This document shows positions 23,686-32,470 of a stretch of 33,101 nucleotides of DNA, piece after piece; position 1 is the stretch's first letter, and the number at the start of each line of letters is the position of its first letter. A model generated the notes under the pieces. That model did not search any database. It saw nothing but the letters and a program-made list of their open reading frames with translations, and was not told where the DNA came from. The DNA is from JAAYUK01 sp964392915 (GTDB taxonomy: Bacteria; Nitrospirota; Thermodesulfovibrionia; Thermodesulfovibrionales; Dissulfurispiraceae), in NCBI GenBank assembly GCA_964392915.1, contig CAYMRS010000023.1, forward strand, positions 1-33,101. Reading direction: 5' to 3'. The translations under genes and the position numbers were made by a program.

Positions 23686-25291
23686 GCGACTTGATATTCT
23701 TCATGCTGAGACCTATCTTCCGCTCATCAACGTTGACCTTGATGATGCGCACCCATATTTCTTCACCTTCCCGGATATCCTGCGCGCTATTCACTTCGGA
23801 GGAATAGACGAGTCCTTCAACGCCTCCCTCCAGTTCAACGAAGAGACCGAAGTCGGTAACGCGAAGAACCCTGCCTTTGCACTCATCGCCGAGACGGAAG
23901 CGCGCCGGTATTTCTGAATCCCACGGATCCGGCGCAAGCTGCTTGATGCCGAGCGCCATGCGCTCCTTGTCAGGCTCGAGGCTGAGCACGACTACGTCAA
24001 CCTTCTGCCCCTTCTTGAGTATTTCCGACGGATGCTTGATGTGGCGGGTCCAGGAAAGATCGGAAATATGGACAAGTCCGTCAACGCCTTCAGCAAGCCG
24101 CACAAATGCACCGAAATCGGTAATCGTCTTCACCTTGCCCTGGATCTGCTGGCCGACAGTATAAGTCGAACCGACCAGATCCCACGGCTTTGACTTCAGC
24201 TGTCGGGTGCTCAGAGAGAGGCGGCGCTCGTCCTTGTTGACGCTGATAACGCGCGCTTCAATCTCTTCACCGAGGGTTACATATTTGGACGGATGCTTCG
24301 GCCGCGGAGCCCAGTCGAGCTCGGAAATATGGACAAGGCCTTCCAACCCGTCTTCCACTTCAACGAAAACCCCATAGTCGGTGATGTTGACGACCGTGCC
24401 TTTCACCTGCATGCCGGCCGCATATTTCTGATCGACCGTCTGCCACGGATCGGCCTTCTTCTGCTTGTACCCGAGCGTGACCTTATGGCTCGCCTCATCA
24501 TACTTCAGCACGAGAAACTCTTTTTCATCGCCGACCTTGAAGAACTCTGACGGGTGATTGACACGTCCCCACGAGATATCGGAGATGTGGAGCAGTCCGT
24601 CAATTCCGCCGAGGTCTACAAAGATGCCGTAGTCGGTAATGTTTTTTACCACACCCTTCATGACGACGCCTTCGTGGAGCACTTTCAGAGTTTCGTCGCG
24701 CGCCTTGCCGCGATCCTCCTCAAGAATGGCACGGCGGGAAACGATAAGCGTGGCACCCGGAGCCGAGCCGCTCATGCCTCCGCTCTGATGGCGCGGCGGT
24801 GAGAACTTCAGAATTTTGACCGCAACCGTCTCGCCGATGAGTGCGTCGAGATTCTTCGTCGCCTTGATATCTACCTGCGAGGCAGGGAGAAATGCCTTGA
24901 GTCCTCTGACGGTGACCAACAGGCCGCCCTTTGTCTTTTCGATAATTTTGCCTTCAACGCGGGCATTCTGCTGATACAGTTCAGCGATATCGTCCCATGC
25001 GCGGATGCGGGAGGCGCGGTCTTTCGACAGCGTGATGATACCTTCCTGATCATTAATCCGCTCGACAAAAACCTCTATCTGACTGCCTTCCTGTATTACG
25101 GCAAGCTCTTCCTTGGTAAACTCACCGATGGGGATAAGGCCTTCGGATTTGTAGCCGATGTCAACCACAAGACCATCCTGTTTTATGGCTATGACTCGTC
25201 CTTTTGCAACAGATCCGCGCTGCACCCTGTGAAGAGTTTCCGCATACATCTGCTCGAGATCTTGTGTTTCATCGTCCGGTTGCATGTTCAT
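23675..25291 (-). CDS. rpsA: Ribosomal protein S1
   Basis: RNA-binding protein of the 30S subunit, 538 residues, with six S1 (OB-fold) repeats. The repeats are recognisable from their entries, for example GRVIAIKQDGLVVDIGYKSEG, GVVKNITDYGIFVDLGGIDG, GTVVNITDYGVFVEVEDGLEG and GKVKTITDFGAFVRLAEGVDG. It initiates translation on weakly structured mRNA. The start has GGAGGAGCAGCAGGT upstream; a second ATG two codons later is possible. Gene order ispH-rpsA-sppA is typical of the deltaproteobacterial and Nitrospirota type. Confidence 0.97.
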   Translation of the reverse strand: MNMQPDDETQDLEQMYAETLHRVQRGSVAKGRVIAIKQDGLVVDIGYKSEGLIPIGEFTKEELAVIQEGSQIEVFVERINDQEGIITLSKDRASRIRAWDDIAELYQQNARVEGKIIEKTKGGLLVTVRGLKAFLPASQVDIKATKNLDALIGETVAVKILKFSPPRHQSGGMSGSAPGATLIVSRRAILEEDRGKARDETLKVLHEGVVMKGVVKNITDYGIFVDLGGIDGLLHISDISWGRVNHPSEFFKVGDEKEFLVLKYDEASHKVTLGYKQKKADPWQTVDQKYAAGMQVKGTVVNITDYGVFVEVEDGLEGLVHISELDWAPRPKHPSKYVTLGEEIEARVISVNKDERRLSLSTRQLKSKPWDLVGSTYTVGQQIQGKVKTITDFGAFVRLAEGVDGLVHISDLSWTRHIKHPSEILKKGQKVDVVVLSLEPDKERMALGIKQLAPDPWDSEIPARFRLGDECKGRVLRVTDFGLFVELEGGVEGLVYSSEVNSAQDIREGEEIWVRIIKVNVDERKIGLSMKNIKSHEG

Positions 25292-25307
25292 ACCTGCTGC
25301 TCCTCCT

Positions 25308-26171
25308 CTATCTGGCTATTTCTCTGACTCTCTGCTCTGCCCCGGCAATAATCCAGTCAGGGGTCGACGCCCCCGCGGTAATGCCCACTCTCATTGCGCC
25401 GCTGAACCATGACGGCCTTATCTCCTCTGCCGTTTCGATATGATAGGTCGGCACCTGCATGGAATGGCAGAAATCAGCAAGCTGCGTTGTATTTGCGCTG
25501 TTTCGTCCGCCCGCAACTATCATCACATCAACTTTCTTTGCCATTGCCTGCGTTTCCTTGAGGCGGAGCGCAGTAGAATTGCATATGGTATTGAAAATCT
25601 TTAGTTCCTTGACGAGGTCAACCGCGTCATGCACAAATCGCTTCAGAACAGCGATCGGTTGCGTTGTCTGAACGACAACGCCGACCTTTGGCCTCAAAGA
25701 CGACCATGCCGCACTGCCCTGCAACACCTGTTCCTTGCCGATAACAAGGGGGCTGTCACCAGCGTAGCTCATCAGACCCTGAACTTCAGGATGCCCTGCA
25801 TCTCCAATAATTACAACCTGATAGCCGCGATCCTTGAGCAGTTTAGCATAATATTGGGCCTTTTTCACAAAAGGGCAGGTTGCATCAATGACCAAATAAC
25901 GCTTATTCGCGAGCTGGTCTGAAATATCCCTGGTTATGCCGTGAGTGCGGATAAGAAGCGTCCTGATGTTGCGGTTATGGATGCTTGTGATAGGGCGGAC
26001 GCCCTGCTCTTTCAGGCGCGCTATTACCTGCGGGTTATGGATGATCGGACCAAGGGTATAGACATTCCTGTTGGCTTCGGCAGCGGCAAATGCCATGCCA
26101 ACAGCGCGCTTGACTCCGAAGCAGAAGCCTGCCCGTTTTGCGGTTAATACGATTATGCCCTTACCTGCCAC
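25308..26171 (-). CDS. ispH: 4-hydroxy-3-methylbut-2-enyl diphosphate reductase
   Basis: Last enzyme of the non-mevalonate isoprenoid pathway: reduces HMBPP to IPP and DMAPP with a 4Fe-4S cluster. Length 287 residues. Cluster ligands are Cys17 in KRAGFCFGV, Cys99 in IDATCPFV and Cys197 in NTICNST, close to the E. coli positions. The conserved TTQP and TAGASTPDWI motifs are present. The start codon is GTG with GGAG six bases upstream. The 90-base gap to cmk is larger than the other gaps in this block. Confidence 0.96.
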   Translation of the reverse strand: MAGKGIIVLTAKRAGFCFGVKRAVGMAFAAAEANRNVYTLGPIIHNPQVIARLKEQGVRPITSIHNRNIRTLLIRTHGITRDISDQLANKRYLVIDATCPFVKKAQYYAKLLKDRGYQVVIIGDAGHPEVQGLMSYAGDSPLVIGKEQVLQGSAAWSSLRPKVGVVVQTTQPIAVLKRFVHDAVDLVKELKIFNTICNSTALRLKETQAMAKKVDVMIVAGGRNSANTTQLADFCHSMQVPTYHIETAEEIRPSWFSGAMRVGITAGASTPDWIIAGAEQRVREIAR

Positions 26172-26261
26172 GAGATACTCCGTTCATACGGTCTTTGGAA
26201 TGTGACGCTGTCGAAAACGATTATACCATACCTTGAAAATATTCTAAAAAACAAGGCCTTA

Positions 26262-26909
26262 CTAATCAATTTCCGCAAGCATTGCCTCAATGACCTGCTC
26301 GATCGAAAGGTGGGTCGAATCAATGTAGACGGCGTCATCAGCCCGCCGCAGGGGGGCGATGTCCCGGCCGCTGTCGCGAAGGTCGCGACAGCGGATGTCC
26401 CGGACAGCGTCTTCCATGGAAATCGGAGTGCCCTTCTCCCCCATCTGGCGGAAACGGCGCGTGGCCCGGCCAGTCTCTGTTGCATCGAGATAGAACTTGC
26501 GCCAGGCATTGGGAAATACGACGGTTGTCATGTCTCTTCCCTCCGCCACGAGGTTACCGCGCTCTCCTGCATCGCGCTGCATCTGGAGCAGAAAAGCGCG
26601 AACCGGTTTGCGCGCCGAGAAGACCGAAGCGTCGTTGCCCGCATCGACGGTGCGGATTGCGGCCGAAACGTCCTCGCCGTTCAGCATGACCCTGCCCTCC
26701 GAAACCCCGACAACCGCGCCGGCAAGTTCCTTTTCAAGCTCCTCATCGGAGATGTTGTAATGGACCGACTTTCGACGCAGGTGCAGCCCGACAGCTCGGT
26801 AGAGCGCCCCGGTGTCAAGAAGCTGAAAACCGAGCCGCTCGGCCAGGAGTTGAGAAATGGTGCTTTTGCCGGCTCCGGCAGGGCCGTCCAGGGCGATAAC
26901 CTTCCCCAT
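26262..26909 (-). CDS. cmk: Cytidylate kinase
   Basis: Phosphorylates CMP and dCMP with ATP, 215 residues. The P-loop is DGPAGAGKST, followed by LDTGALYRAV and the LVAEGRDMTTVVFPNA segment that binds the monophosphate; RCRDLRDSGRDIAPL is the lid region. One base separates it from aroA, and the start is right after the aroA stop (TAATATG), which suggests coupled translation. The cmk-rpsA neighbourhood is widely conserved. Confidence 0.96.
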   Translation of the reverse strand: MGKVIALDGPAGAGKSTISQLLAERLGFQLLDTGALYRAVGLHLRRKSVHYNISDEELEKELAGAVVGVSEGRVMLNGEDVSAAIRTVDAGNDASVFSARKPVRAFLLQMQRDAGERGNLVAEGRDMTTVVFPNAWRKFYLDATETGRATRRFRQMGEKGTPISMEDAVRDIRCRDLRDSGRDIAPLRRADDAVYIDSTHLSIEQVIEAMLAEID

Positions 26910-26910
26910 A

Positions 26911-28197
26911 TTAACGGATTAGCCTTCCCATGAGTTCATAAAAGCCGGGGAAAGAAATATCAACGCACTCGGCATTGCGGATTGTAGTTTGCCCTTCCGC
27001 AATCAATCCCGCTACTGAAAATGCCATGGCGATACGGTGATCGTGAAAGCTCTCGATCTCCGCGCCGGTGAGGCCGGCTTTGCCGCTGACAGCCATGCCG
27101 TCTTCGAACTCCTCAACCGCCACTCCCATGCTGCGTAGCCCCTGTGCCATCGCCGCGATGCGATCCGACTCCTTTACCCGCAACTCCTTTGCCCCGCGGA
27201 TGCTCGTCGTTCCTTCCGCCTGCGAGGCCAGGATGCAGAGGATGGGAAACTCGTCGATAGCGCACGAGACTTCGCCGGCGCCGATACTGACAGGTCTGAG
27301 CGCATCGGGCGCGGAGCAGACTATGTCAGCCACCGGCTCACCCGAAACATCCCGATAGTTTTCGAGCGAGCACGAGGCGCCCATGCGCCTTATGATGTCG
27401 AGCATGCCGGTGCGTGAAGGATTTACACCGACTCCGCGGAGTACGATTTCCGATTTCGGAACGATCAGCGATGCCGCCATGAAAAAGGCGGCAGAGGAAA
27501 AGTCCGACGGAACTGTCAGATCAAACGGCTGCAGCTCACGACCGCCGGTCAGGGATACCTGCTGGTCGCCGACCACAATGTCAGCCCCCATCGACTTCAG
27601 CATCCGCTCGGTATGGTCACGGGAGATGGCCGGCTCGATTACTCGGGTGACTCCTTCAACAGCAAGGCTCGCGAGCAGCACGCACGACTTGACCTGGGCG
27701 GATGCAACCGGAAGGGCATAGTCAATCGGGTTGAGCGCTCCGCCCCGTATCGCCATCGGTGCGTACTTGTCACCGCCGCGCGCGAAAATTCCGGCTCCCA
27801 TCTCGCGAAGCGGGGCAATAACGCGTCCCATCGGACGGGAGCGCAGAGAAGCGTCTCCGGTCAGCACCGATAAAAACGGGTTGCCGGCGAGTACCCCGGA
27901 TATAAGACGCATCGTTGTGCCCGAGTTGCCGCAGTCGATAATATCGTCGGCCTCCCGCAGACCCCGGATTCCCTTGCCGTCGATGACAACCTCGGTGCCG
28001 TTGTCGGCAATGGCAATGCCGAGCGAACGGAAGGCGTTCATGGTTCTGATGGGGTCTTCAGCGCGGAGAAAGTTCCGGACAACACTGCGTCCGGATGAAA
28101 GAGCGCCAAGCATAATTGCCCGATGTGAAATCGATTTGTCCGCCGGCACCACCAGTTCCCCTTTGAGCGCCGATGCTTTGGTAATTGTCCTGTTCAT
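26911..28197 (-). CDS. aroA: 3-phosphoshikimate 1-carboxyvinyltransferase (EPSP synthase)
   Basis: Sixth step of the shikimate pathway: joins phosphoenolpyruvate to shikimate 3-phosphate. Length 428 residues, normal. Substrate-binding motifs are VPADKSISHRAIMLGAL, DCGNSGTTMRLISG and LTGDASLRSRPMGRV, then VKESDRIAAM and FHDHRIAMAFSVAG near the C-terminus. It follows tyrA after six bases. Position in the tyrA-aroA-cmk order fits an aromatic supraoperon. Confidence 0.97.
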   Translation of the reverse strand: MNRTITKASALKGELVVPADKSISHRAIMLGALSSGRSVVRNFLRAEDPIRTMNAFRSLGIAIADNGTEVVIDGKGIRGLREADDIIDCGNSGTTMRLISGVLAGNPFLSVLTGDASLRSRPMGRVIAPLREMGAGIFARGGDKYAPMAIRGGALNPIDYALPVASAQVKSCVLLASLAVEGVTRVIEPAISRDHTERMLKSMGADIVVGDQQVSLTGGRELQPFDLTVPSDFSSAAFFMAASLIVPKSEIVLRGVGVNPSRTGMLDIIRRMGASCSLENYRDVSGEPVADIVCSAPDALRPVSIGAGEVSCAIDEFPILCILASQAEGTTSIRGAKELRVKESDRIAAMAQGLRSMGVAVEEFEDGMAVSGKAGLTGAEIESFHDHRIAMAFSVAGLIAEGQTTIRNAECVDISFPGFYELMGRLIR

Positions 28198-28203
28198 GGC
28201 AAG

Positions 28204-29094
28204 CTATTCCTTGTCTCTTGACCTGTCGGGCAGCGCCCGGCGTGCCATCTGGGCACGTAAAAACAGCACCTCGAGCGCTGTGGCGTCCTGCAGCTCAAGC
28301 GCAGCAATAACGCGGTCGAGTTCGCGTCTGAACTGGCGTGCGCAATTCAGCACTGCACTCCTGTTGGCAAGGACAATTCCCTGCCAGAGTTCGGGGGGGC
28401 TCAGGGCAATACGGGTAGCGTCCCGAAAGCCGCTGCCGGCGAAGGCGAGCGCCAACGCATCGGCGCCGGCAACAGTATTTACCAGTGTATAGGCGGCAAC
28501 ATGGGGGAAGTGGCTGACCATTGCATAGATTTCGTCATGCCGCTCCGGATCCATCTGCACCGTCTCCATGCCAAGTGCCTGCCAAAGGGCGGCAATGGTG
28601 GCAAGGGCTGCGGAATCAGTAGCAGCAGTCGGCGTAAGAATGCACCGGGCCCCTTCGAAAAGATCAGCCCGTGCCGCCTCGCAGCCTGATGCCTCTCCTC
28701 CGGCAATCGGATGGCTTCCGACATAGCAGGCACCCTCCGGCATCAGGCCTTCAATGTCCGCAACCAAGGGTCCCTTTACGCTCCCCACGTCGGTAACCAG
28801 AGCCCCCCGCTTGAGTGACGAACGGAACCCTGAAACAAGCGCGGAAAAAGTCGGCACAGGGGTGGCAAGCAGTACGAGATCGGCATCCGGGACTGCATCC
28901 GACGGTTCGGTCGTCCAGAAGTCAATAATGCCGAGGTCCTTCGCTCTGCGCAGGTTTGCTTCAGTACGGCCGCAGCCGACAATGGTCGATGCCAGCTTCT
29001 GCCTGCGGATCGCCCGGGCAAACGAACCTCCGAGCAGGCCGACGCCGAACACAACAACCTTGGGGAAAAAAAGCGATGAAGCATTCGGAAGCAC
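28204..29094 (-). CDS. tyrA: Prephenate dehydrogenase (arogenate-type not excluded)
   Basis: NAD(P)-dependent oxidative decarboxylation in tyrosine synthesis, 296 residues. The N-terminal Rossmann motif is VVVFGVGLLGGSFARAI. The catalytic region shows DVGSVKG, then VGSHPIAGGEASGCEAA, where the His and flanking residues are the family hallmark; ILTPTAATD and SHFPHVAAYTLVNTV follow. There is no chorismate mutase fusion; that activity is in pheA. The GTG start at 29094 is preceded by AGGGA. Whether prephenate or arogenate is the true substrate cannot be told. Confidence 0.93.
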   Translation of the reverse strand: MLPNASSLFFPKVVVFGVGLLGGSFARAIRRQKLASTIVGCGRTEANLRRAKDLGIIDFWTTEPSDAVPDADLVLLATPVPTFSALVSGFRSSLKRGALVTDVGSVKGPLVADIEGLMPEGACYVGSHPIAGGEASGCEAARADLFEGARCILTPTAATDSAALATIAALWQALGMETVQMDPERHDEIYAMVSHFPHVAAYTLVNTVAGADALALAFAGSGFRDATRIALSPPELWQGIVLANRSAVLNCARQFRRELDRVIAALELQDATALEVLFLRAQMARRALPDRSRDKE

Positions 29095-29110
29095 TGCAGT
29101 CCCTGTGTTC

Positions 29111-30139
29111 CTAGATTTCGCGGCCGACTGCCTGGGCGATCGGCTTCAGTTCATGCATCAGCTGCGCAAAAAGGTCGGGACGAAGGGATTGCTCGCCGTC
29201 TGAGAGCGCCTCTTCAGGATTGCAATGCACCTCAATCATCAATGCGTCGGCACCGGCAGCAATAGCCGCCTTTGCCATCGGAGCGACAAGATCCCACTTG
29301 CCAACGGCATGGCTCGGATCAACGACGACTGGCAGATGGGTAAGCTTCTTCAGCACCGGGATCGCGCTCAGGTCAAGCGTGTTGCGCGTTGCTGTCTCGA
29401 ACGTCCTGATGCCCCGCTCGCAGAGCATGACCTGCTGGTTGCCGCGCGACATGATATACTCCGCCGACATCAGCCACTCTTTGATGGTGGCGGACAGCCC
29501 GCGCTTCAGGAGTACCGGCTTGTTGACTGTTCCAACTTCAAGCAGGAGTCGGAAGTTCTGCATGTTCCTTGTGCCGATCTGGATAATATCCGCATATTTC
29601 ATGATAACGTCGAGATCCCGCGAATCCATGAGTTCGGTAACAATCGGCATCCCGTTCTTTTTGCGCGCTTCGGAAAGGTACTGCAGCCCCTCCTCGCCGA
29701 GGCCCTGGAAGGAATAGGGGGATGTCCGCGGCTTGAACGCGCCTCCGCGCAAGATAGTCGCGCCGGCCTCCTTCACCTTTTCAGCAACCAGCATCAGCGA
29801 CGCGCGATTTTCGACAGAACAGGGACCTGCCATGACAGCGATTCTCCTGCCGCCGATCGTAACGCCATGGCCGACGTCAATCGAGGTTGTCTGTTTTTTG
29901 AATTCGCGGCTTGCAAGCTTGTACGGCTTAAGAATGCGGACTACGTTTTCAACGCCGGACATGGCGCGGATGCCATCTTCCTCCTCTTCCGTCACCTTCG
30001 AAGTGTCGCCGATGACGCCGATGATCGTGCGCTCAGTTCCCTGTGAAACATGTGACTTCAGCCCCTTGCTTTCAAGCTTCTTGAGAATGTGCCGTATGTC
30101 TTCGTCAGACGCTTCCGGGTGCAGAACAATAATATCCAT
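29111..30139 (-). CDS. aroF: 3-deoxy-7-phosphoheptulonate synthase, ferredoxin-like-domain type
   Basis: First step of aromatic amino acid synthesis: condenses phosphoenolpyruvate with erythrose 4-phosphate. Length 342 residues. The N-terminal ~70 residues form the small regulatory domain of the Thermotoga-like type I-beta enzyme. The barrel shows VMAGPCSVENR, ILRGGAFKPRTSPYSFQG, LLKRGLSATIKEWL, LCERGIRTFE and VVDPSHAVGKWDLV, the last containing metal-binding residues. A strong GGGAGG precedes the start. Feedback control by tyrosine or phenylalanine is usual in this type but not provable here. Confidence 0.96.
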   Translation of the reverse strand: MDIIVLHPEASDEDIRHILKKLESKGLKSHVSQGTERTIIGVIGDTSKVTEEEEDGIRAMSGVENVVRILKPYKLASREFKKQTTSIDVGHGVTIGGRRIAVMAGPCSVENRASLMLVAEKVKEAGATILRGGAFKPRTSPYSFQGLGEEGLQYLSEARKKNGMPIVTELMDSRDLDVIMKYADIIQIGTRNMQNFRLLLEVGTVNKPVLLKRGLSATIKEWLMSAEYIMSRGNQQVMLCERGIRTFETATRNTLDLSAIPVLKKLTHLPVVVDPSHAVGKWDLVAPMAKAAIAAGADALMIEVHCNPEEALSDGEQSLRPDLFAQLMHELKPIAQAVGREI

Positions 30140-30161
30140 AACTGTACCTCCCTCGTACCGG

Positions 30162-31262
30162 CTACGCTGCCAGAACTTCTTTTAACGCAGCGATGAATCG
30201 TTCATTTTCCTTCGGAATGCCGATTGTGACCCGAATCGCCTTCGGCCCGGCAGGACGGATAATGACGCCTTTGCGCAGCAGACCGTCATAGAGCGGCATC
30301 GACTCCACGGCAAGCGGGATAAAAATAAAGTTTGTTTCGGACGGCACCGCCGGAAGCCCAAGTGCCGCAAGCTCTTTCATGAGATATGACTTGCCGGCAG
30401 CATTGTTCTGAAGGCTCTTTTGCAGATGCGCATCATCAGAAACGGCAGCCTCGGCAGCAACCTGGGCGAGAGTATTCGTGTTGAACGGCTCGCGCAGCCG
30501 GTTGATGGACGAGATAATCGCGGGCTTTGCTATGCCGTAGCCGATGCGGAGCGAGGCAAGCCCGTACGCCTTTGAGAAAGTCCGGAGCAGCAGGACATCG
30601 CGGCCGTCGGCAAAATATTTCAGCGTTTCCGGATAGTCCTGACGCGTGACATATTCAATGTACGCTTCATCGACAATGACCAGAACATTTTCGGGAACAC
30701 ACTGCATAAAGCGCTCAAACTCGCCGGCGGTATTCGTTGTGCCGGTCGGATTGTTCGGGTTTGCGACAAAGACTATCTTTGTCTTCGGCGTAATGGCAGC
30801 GGCCATTGCCGCAAGGTCATGACGATAGTCAATCATCGGCACCTGGTGCGCGACGCCGCCGACCGACTGCACCGCCATGCTGTATACCACAAATGACATC
30901 TGCGACATCACCGCTTCATCGCCCGGCCCCATATAGGTGCGCGTGGCAAGGTTCAGCAGCTCATTTGACCCGTTGCCAAAGATGAGATTGTCGAACCCGA
31001 CTGTTCTGCCGCCTTCGGAGATTCTCTTCCGGAGCGCTGCGTTCAGGTAATACCCGCTGCCTTCCGGATACCGGCAGAGTTCTTCGCTGCCCGAAAGAAA
31101 AGCCTGAATGGCTGCAACCGCCTTCGGAGACGGTCCGAGCGGATTTTCGTTGGAGGCAAGCTTCACGCAGGACGAGATGCCGAGTTCACGCTCAAGCTCT
31201 TTCATCGGCTTGCCCGGCACGTACGGCGCAATTTTTTCAACATAGGAAAGTGGCTGGATCAT
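30162..31262 (-). CDS. hisC: Histidinol-phosphate aminotransferase family (HisC)
   Basis: PLP-dependent aminotransferase of 366 residues. ASNENPLGPSPKA is the substrate-binding start typical of HisC, NPNNPTGTTN lies in the core, and the Asp that binds the PLP ring nitrogen is in VIVDEAYIEYV. The PLP lysine is in LRTFSKAYGLASLRIGYG. It overlaps pheA by four bases and lies between pheA and aroF, so besides histidine synthesis it may serve as an aromatic aminotransferase for phenylalanine and tyrosine. That dual role is inference from context. Confidence 0.93.
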   Translation of the reverse strand: MIQPLSYVEKIAPYVPGKPMKELERELGISSCVKLASNENPLGPSPKAVAAIQAFLSGSEELCRYPEGSGYYLNAALRKRISEGGRTVGFDNLIFGNGSNELLNLATRTYMGPGDEAVMSQMSFVVYSMAVQSVGGVAHQVPMIDYRHDLAAMAAAITPKTKIVFVANPNNPTGTTNTAGEFERFMQCVPENVLVIVDEAYIEYVTRQDYPETLKYFADGRDVLLLRTFSKAYGLASLRIGYGIAKPAIISSINRLREPFNTNTLAQVAAEAAVSDDAHLQKSLQNNAAGKSYLMKELAALGLPAVPSETNFIFIPLAVESMPLYDGLLRKGVIIRPAGPKAIRVTIGIPKENERFIAALKEVLAA

Positions 31263-32359
31263 CGTTTGTATAACCTCGCATCTACAGGATAGGAGCCGAG
31301 AACTGTCAGGTAAAGACAGTTTTTCTTCACTTGCTCTATGGCGTTGCTAATTTTCTCATCATCGGTATGTCCCTGCATATCGACAAAGAAAATATATTCC
31401 CACGCGCGGCGCTTTGACGGCCGCGACTCAATTTTTGTCAGATTGATACCGGTCTGCTTGAATGGATAGAGTACTTCATAGAGCGCCCCCGGCTTGTCCT
31501 TGATCGAAAACATGATAGACGTTTTGTCGGAACCGGTCTTTTGCGGCGACTCCTTCGCAATGACCAGAAAGCGCGTGTAGTTGTTTTTCTTGTCCTGAAT
31601 GCGGCGCTTAATCACCTTCAGGTCATAAATGCGCGCTGCAAGTTCACTCGCAATCGCTGCCGCATCCTCATCAGAAGCCGCTATTTCTGCGGCCTTCGAC
31701 GTGCTGATGGCATCAAGCAGCGGCACGCCCGGCATGTTCGCTTCAAGCCAGCCGCGACACTGCGCGAGTCCCTGCGGATGCGAGAAAATACGCTTGATGC
31801 GGCTTTTTTCGCCTGTCTTTGAGAGCAGGTTGTGTGACACTTCAAGCAGCACTTCAGCGGCTATTTTCAGCTCGCAATCCATAAACATATCAAGCGTATA
31901 ACTCACAACGCCTTCATTGGAATTCTCAATCGGCACCAAGCCATAGTGGCACTCGCCATATTCGACCGCGTCGAACACCGCCTTGATGCTTTCGACCGGT
32001 ATGTATTGCGCAAAGGATCCGAAGTGTCGCACGGCGGCAAGATTGGTAAACGTCCCCTCAGGCCCCAGAAAAGCTACCTTGAGCGGCTGCTCGAGCGCCA
32101 GCGATGCCGACATGATCTCGCGGAAGATGAACTTCATTGCATCATTCGGGAACGGCCCTTTGTTGATGGAAGCAAGGCGTTCCAGAACAGCGCGCTCACG
32201 CTCCGGCGAATGAAACTTCAGGTTTTTTGTCCGCTTGACGCCGGCAATGTCGATGGCGCACTGCGCCCGCTTGTTCAGAAGCTTCAGAAGCTGCGCATCA
32301 ATCGCGTCAATCTCCATGCGGATTGTGTCGAGACTTGCCGATTTTTGCTTGTTTTTCAT
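31259..32359 (-). CDS. pheA: Bifunctional chorismate mutase/prephenate dehydratase
   Basis: P-protein of 366 residues that makes phenylpyruvate. The N-terminal AroQ chorismate mutase (about 8-90) shows RMEIDAIDAQLLKLLNKRAQ. The dehydratase domain (about 93-270) has FLGPEGTFTNLAA and NYTRFLVIAKE. The C-terminal ACT domain (about 280-360) has GALYEVLYPF and ESRPSKRRAWEYIFFVD, the phenylalanine-binding signature, so feedback inhibition is likely. It heads the minus-strand aromatic block. No ribosome binding site precedes the ATG, which lies eight bases from a -10-like box. Confidence 0.96.
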   Translation of the reverse strand: MKNKQKSASLDTIRMEIDAIDAQLLKLLNKRAQCAIDIAGVKRTKNLKFHSPERERAVLERLASINKGPFPNDAMKFIFREIMSASLALEQPLKVAFLGPEGTFTNLAAVRHFGSFAQYIPVESIKAVFDAVEYGECHYGLVPIENSNEGVVSYTLDMFMDCELKIAAEVLLEVSHNLLSKTGEKSRIKRIFSHPQGLAQCRGWLEANMPGVPLLDAISTSKAAEIAASDEDAAAIASELAARIYDLKVIKRRIQDKKNNYTRFLVIAKESPQKTGSDKTSIMFSIKDKPGALYEVLYPFKQTGINLTKIESRPSKRRAWEYIFFVDMQGHTDDEKISNAIEQVKKNCLYLTVLGSYPVDARLYKR

Positions 32360-32367
32360 GGTTTTTA

Positions 32368-32396
32368 ATGATACAGAAACAGAAGGCTTTTTTCAA
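32368..32396 (-). promoter_or_regulatory. Promoter for the pheA operon
   Basis: Minus-strand TTGAAA (32391-32396) and TATCAT (32368-32373) are 17 bases apart. The predicted start is around 32361, two bases before the ATG at 32359, so the mRNA would be essentially leaderless. Confidence 0.55.
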
Positions 32397-32427
32397 ACCC
32401 GCCTCGTGCCGGAACAATGCATCGGTA

Positions 32428-32436
32428 TGGTATAAT
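32428..32436 (+). promoter_or_regulatory. Extended -10 promoter for the response regulator
   Basis: TGGTATAAT gives a perfect -10 with the extended TGn motif; the -35 region is poor, as is common for extended -10 promoters. It lies 34 bases before the ATG at 32471. Confidence 0.55.
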
Positions 32437-32470
32437 TTCCGATGACCTGTGTCTGTCCGAGAGCACTGCC